Shown here: positions 60,901 through 64,000 of the stretch, piece by piece | Numbering within the stretch: position 1 is the stretch's first letter | Layout: each line of letters begins with the position of its first letter | From: Adenanthera pavonina | Lineage: Eukaryota; Streptophyta; Magnoliopsida; Fabales; Fabaceae | NCBI GenBank assembly: GCA_026686845.1 | Contig: JAIVEN010000011.1 | Span: 25,096,501-25,160,500, forward strand | Reading direction: 5' to 3' | DNA: 64,000 nt | Notes under the pieces: model-generated | Seen by the model: the letters and a program-made list of their open reading frames with translations, nothing else | Told to the model about the DNA's origin: nothing | Database searches by the model: none | Program-made: the position numbers and the translations under genes

Positions 60901-61848
60901 TATCGCCTTAAAATTATAATAAAGTCTTTATGCCGCGAGGTTTAGAATTTCCATAGGTAATTAAGGAATTGATCTATTTGGACATGACTGCGAGTATGTT
61001 ACAGGTGGATCGATTTTCTCTTAAAAAAAAATTTCAAAAAGTATAAAAAATATGATAATTTTTCAAAATTCAAAAATTAAATAAAGGTATTTTGAAAAAC
61101 TAAAGAAAAATATTTTCAAACAAAAATAAAATAAGAGTAAGTAAGCGGAATTAAATTATCTTTGGCAAATTAAAACACATCAACTCAATCTCAGAAAATT
61201 GTTTTGTTTGTAAAAGATAAATCATTCTCAATTAGTTTTCTCTTATTACAAAAATTATAATAAAAAAATATTAACCAACTGACACGTATTTCTAGTCCCG
61301 AACTACCTGAACTTTGATTCCCATTGCAGGGTACGTAAGCCCTAAGCTCTGATCCTGGGTCAAGTCCACCTTTGTAAATAAATAAACATTTTACATTTAT
61401 TTGGTTTTTTTCCCTTAATTTAATAAATATTTTCCAATTTATTTTCTCAATTCCTTTTCCTCATTTTGCTTAAATATCCTTAATTTTAATTTAATTTATT
61501 TTCTTTATTTTGTTTTCCAAATTTTCTTAATTTCCTTTTTCTCTATCCTTTTTCTTGCATGTGAATGATAAAAGAAAAACCAAAATACATTTTTAAGCCA
61601 TATTAATTTACACAATCAACGTAAGGTAACCGTTCCTAGGAACGGGTGTTATGGGATGCCTAACACCTTCCCCTCACACAATCAACTCCTGAATCCAACT
61701 CTGATTACGCAGACTATCCTTTCCTCTTTAATTTGGTTTCCTAAGATTTTTCTCAAAATTTTGGTGGCGACTCCTCACAAGTCGGTTTTCGCTAGAAAAT
61801 CCGATTTGTTCTCTTTTTTACTTTCGTCGCATTTTTCCGGGTGCGACA
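57903..61848. mobile_element. 3.95-kb solo LTR (long-LTR Ty3/gypsy type)
   Basis: Starts TGTCAACATCCC and ends GGGTGCGACA (inverted TGTC/GACA ends), flanked by the perfect 5-bp duplication GTATC (57898-57902 and 61849-61853). Inside are an A-rich tract (57932-58120), an AGCCCTAATTAGGGTT leader-like segment (58180-58198), a purine-rich block (58200-58860) and a terminal GGTGGCGACTCC-type region. The last resembles the LTR end of long Tat/Ogre-like elements (inference). No coding domain lies inside. Confidence 0.85.
58200..58860 (+). repeat. purine-rich block within the solo LTR
   Basis: About 650 bases dominated by G and A on the + strand. It creates long stop-poor frames on the - strand (58832-58224, 202 codons), low in complexity (Ser/Pro/Leu/Phe). 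I treat it as the LTR transcript leader. Confidence 0.75.
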
Positions 61849-61853
61849 GTATC

Positions 61854-64000
61854 TTTGAGGGAAATACCTAATGAAGCTCAGAACTAGAAGGTCACTGACT
61901 GCCTCTCTCCCATTGTGACTTGGGATTCAGAGAAGCTCGCTTCTTTTCTCCTATGGAATGTCATACAAGAAATCAGGAAGGTTAAACCACGTGCTAACAG
62001 CCAAGATAGACCCTTTTGGAGATGGTCCTCTAATGCGGAGTTTACTGTGAATTCTACTTATCATCATTTGTGTACCCATAATACTTCTACTTATGGTGAT
62101 CTTTGGAAGAGCATCTGGAAGGTCGCCATGCCACAATGATGCTGTACTTTTCTCTGGTTATATGCTCATGATCGTCTTCTTACTAATCTAGCTAGGCGTA
62201 AAAGGGGTTTACATCACTCGGGAACTTGTGGGATTTGTAGTAATGATCTTGAGAGCATGCTGCACGCCCTCCGCGATTGCACTCAAGCTAGAAGCTTATG
62301 ATCGAGAATTGTCCCCCCTAATTTGCAAAGGTAGTTCTTTTCTACTTGTGATGTTCAACATGTTGAAAATCTTCGTACATATGTAGCAGAATAAGATAAC
62401 CGAAATTCCTCCCATGGATCCGTTAATGTGCTTAAATCGAGATATAGAGAAGAATTTTACCTTTGAAGTACGTCTTTTTAGGTTCTTCCTCTACCTTTGG
62501 ACTTTAGGCACGACGCTTCTGATCAGCATCCTCTACCAGTATCCACACAAGCGGTCAATCCAACTCGAACAACATGCTAGCACCGCTGTTCATGAACGTC
62601 TCAATATTTCTCTCTTTGTATGCATCGTACACTTTTTCTCTTTAAGTGTGCGGCTGCTTTCTCTCTAGGGTGGGAGGAGACTCTCTTAATTATGCATATA
62701 ATAACCCTAGTCTCTATTATTATTTTATTAATTTAAATTAATTATTTAAATTAAATCAAATGTTAATTGAATATATTAGTTTAAATTTAAATCTATCTAA
62801 TAGATTAAATCTAAACTAACTGTCTAATCTAAATCCAGAATCAAATCTAAATCAAATTTAAATTATTAGTTTAAATTTAAACCTATCACATAGAATTAAA
62901 TTTAAAACTAATTCATTTAAATTGATTAAATGATATATATATTTCAAATTTTATAAGTATATTAAATATATTTATAAAATTCCTCCACCCTATAGTAATC
63001 ATTAAATTTATCAAATTTAGACACATCTTAGATTCAATGAATTTAGACATTCTAAAATCAAGTTAGTCCGTTCTTATGTGCGACCCTGTAGGCCCATATG
63101 ATGTTGGCAGTGGGTCAATGACACTATTGAATTTACAAGTCACAAGTGGCCTCTAGCAAAATATTGTAATCACCCAAATCATATGAGATCGGTGATATGA
63201 TACAATATATCATATAACCTAATCATATCCCTTTTGTCTCATGATATATAGGTCATGCGTAAGGCAGGAAAACATCATCCTTATCTTACTCAACCATTAC
63301 TTTCTCGATCTCCAAGCAGACTAATAGAACAAATGGAAACTCTTCCATTCGAGCACAAACATGCATTTCAGTCTCACTCATCAAGGAGCCCAGATATATA
63401 TTTCTCTATTAATTAAAGGGATAAATTTTATCTTGACCATTCATTTTCTTCTACATGAATTCCACTATACTTGATCAAAGCCTTTATAATTTCCCGATTA
63501 AAGATGACTTTTGACTGTGCCAAAGTATAGTGTTCCTTATGTAGGAAGTCATGGTGATCTTAGGTCTGAAGGTTCAATGCAGTTATATATATGAGATATG
63601 CTTATGCCTTAATCCATGCAGCTATTTCATGACGGGTTGATCCAGCGCCTGTTCCCTAGTAGGTACTTATGATTTTGATTTGTATCTTCATACATAATTA
63701 ACACATAATTATTAATCAAAATTATACTAGCCTTAGTTCATCATTGTTTCCATAAAGATGAATGACTAGGGACGTTTAAGATAAAATAATTTATCCAAGG
63801 ATATTATTATAAAGAAAAATATACAAATAATATAATAATGTAACAAAAGAAAAACACCTTTTATTTTCATAACGAAGTACAATGTTCATAATACAATGAT
63901 TGACCTAAGGCACAATCTCCAACACAACAGTGGTTGTTATGGAACATTCATCAAGCACTCTTTGTTGATGGCTACAATTGGAAGTTATGGTTTGGGTTGG
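61854..64000 (+). pseudogene. L1-type LINE ORF2 C terminus, interrupted by solo LTRs
   Basis: 61915-62139 encodes DRPFWRWSSNAEFTVNSTYH and LWKSIWKV, the RVT zinc-binding domain after the L1 reverse transcriptase. The next frame gives CGICSNDLESMLHALRDC, the C-x2-C...H...C zinc site. The frame breaks at 62140. After the solo LTR (62361-63924) the protein resumes with QWLLWNIHQ and WKLWFG at 63930-64000, in phase once one CAACA copy is discounted. A 3.95-kb solo LTR lies on its left side. The 3' end is beyond the window. Confidence 0.8.
62361..63924. mobile_element. 1.56-kb solo LTR nested in the LINE
   Basis: Starts TGTTGAAAATC, ends CTCCAACA, with the 5-bp duplication CAACA on both sides (62356-62360 and 63925-63929). 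It is homologous along its length to the solo LTR in OVA5 intron 9, including the CCCATGGATCCGT segment near the left end and the shared right end. Continuity of the LINE protein across it confirms the borders. Confidence 0.9.

Noticed and set aside
62414..62668. 84-codon + strand frame, with a relative at 29873-30151
   Set aside because: The similarity is real, but it is because both lie in copies of the same solo LTR; the frames are not conserved as proteins.
1..64000. CRISPR arrays, operons, bacterial-type elements, intact tRNA or rRNA genes
   Set aside because: None is expected in plant nuclear DNA. None was seen beyond the degenerate 5S-like and tRNA-like pieces reported.

Overview
This is nuclear DNA from a flowering plant. 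The evidence is spliced GT-AG exons of an organelle-targeted lysyl-tRNA synthetase, a receptor-like protein of the plant EIX type, and plant-specific transposons (Cassandra and SMART/TRIM elements, Tekay/Del-like and small chromoviruses, copia, RTE and L1 LINEs, CACTA). I cannot name the species. The long, transposon-stuffed introns suggest a medium or large genome, perhaps a woody dicot or magnoliid.

Layout. 1-15.4 kb holds no intact gene. It contains a badly decayed Ty3/gypsy pol on the + strand (about 2.1-4.35 kb) followed by its LTR (from 4352), a 5S-like fragment at about 1277-1350, a copia gag remnant on the - strand (about 7.1-8.26 kb) with primer-binding site and long LTR (8399 to about 10.46 kb), and then unresolved repeat-like DNA.

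15.5-44.4 kb is one gene: plastid/mitochondrial lysyl-tRNA synthetase (OVA5 type) on the + strand, 14 exons, 597 codons, all open and all with GT-AG borders. Exons make up about 6% of the 28.9 kb. The introns hold an L1 fragment and a complete but dead 5.4-kb chromovirus (intron 4), a 5'-truncated RTE LINE with a 20-bp target duplication (intron 5), a 1.7-kb solo LTR (intron 9), and two related copia elements head to head (intron 11). The copia pair itself carries a nested solo LTR, a nested DNA transposon and a nested 390-bp SMART/TRIM.

44.4-52.2 kb is intergenic, with small tandem duplications and a 2.4-kb non-autonomous CACTA element (48699-51089, target duplication ATT). 52192-54288 (-) is a single-exon receptor-like protein of 698 residues with leucine-rich repeats, shorter than usual and lacking the last cysteine pair.

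54.3-64 kb is again repeat-rich: a palindrome-bearing AT-rich stretch, a Cassandra TRIM with two 5S-rRNA-like LTRs (55667-56531), a 3.95-kb solo LTR (57903-61848, target duplication GTATC) and a 1.56-kb solo LTR (62361-63924, target duplication CAACA). The last two are nested in one L1-type LINE.

The two host genes have unrelated jobs: organellar translation, and cell-surface recognition. No clearly novel system was found. The most unusual structures are the layered insertions in intron 11, including an inverted copia pair inside a transcribed intron, and the recognisable 5S-derived sequences.
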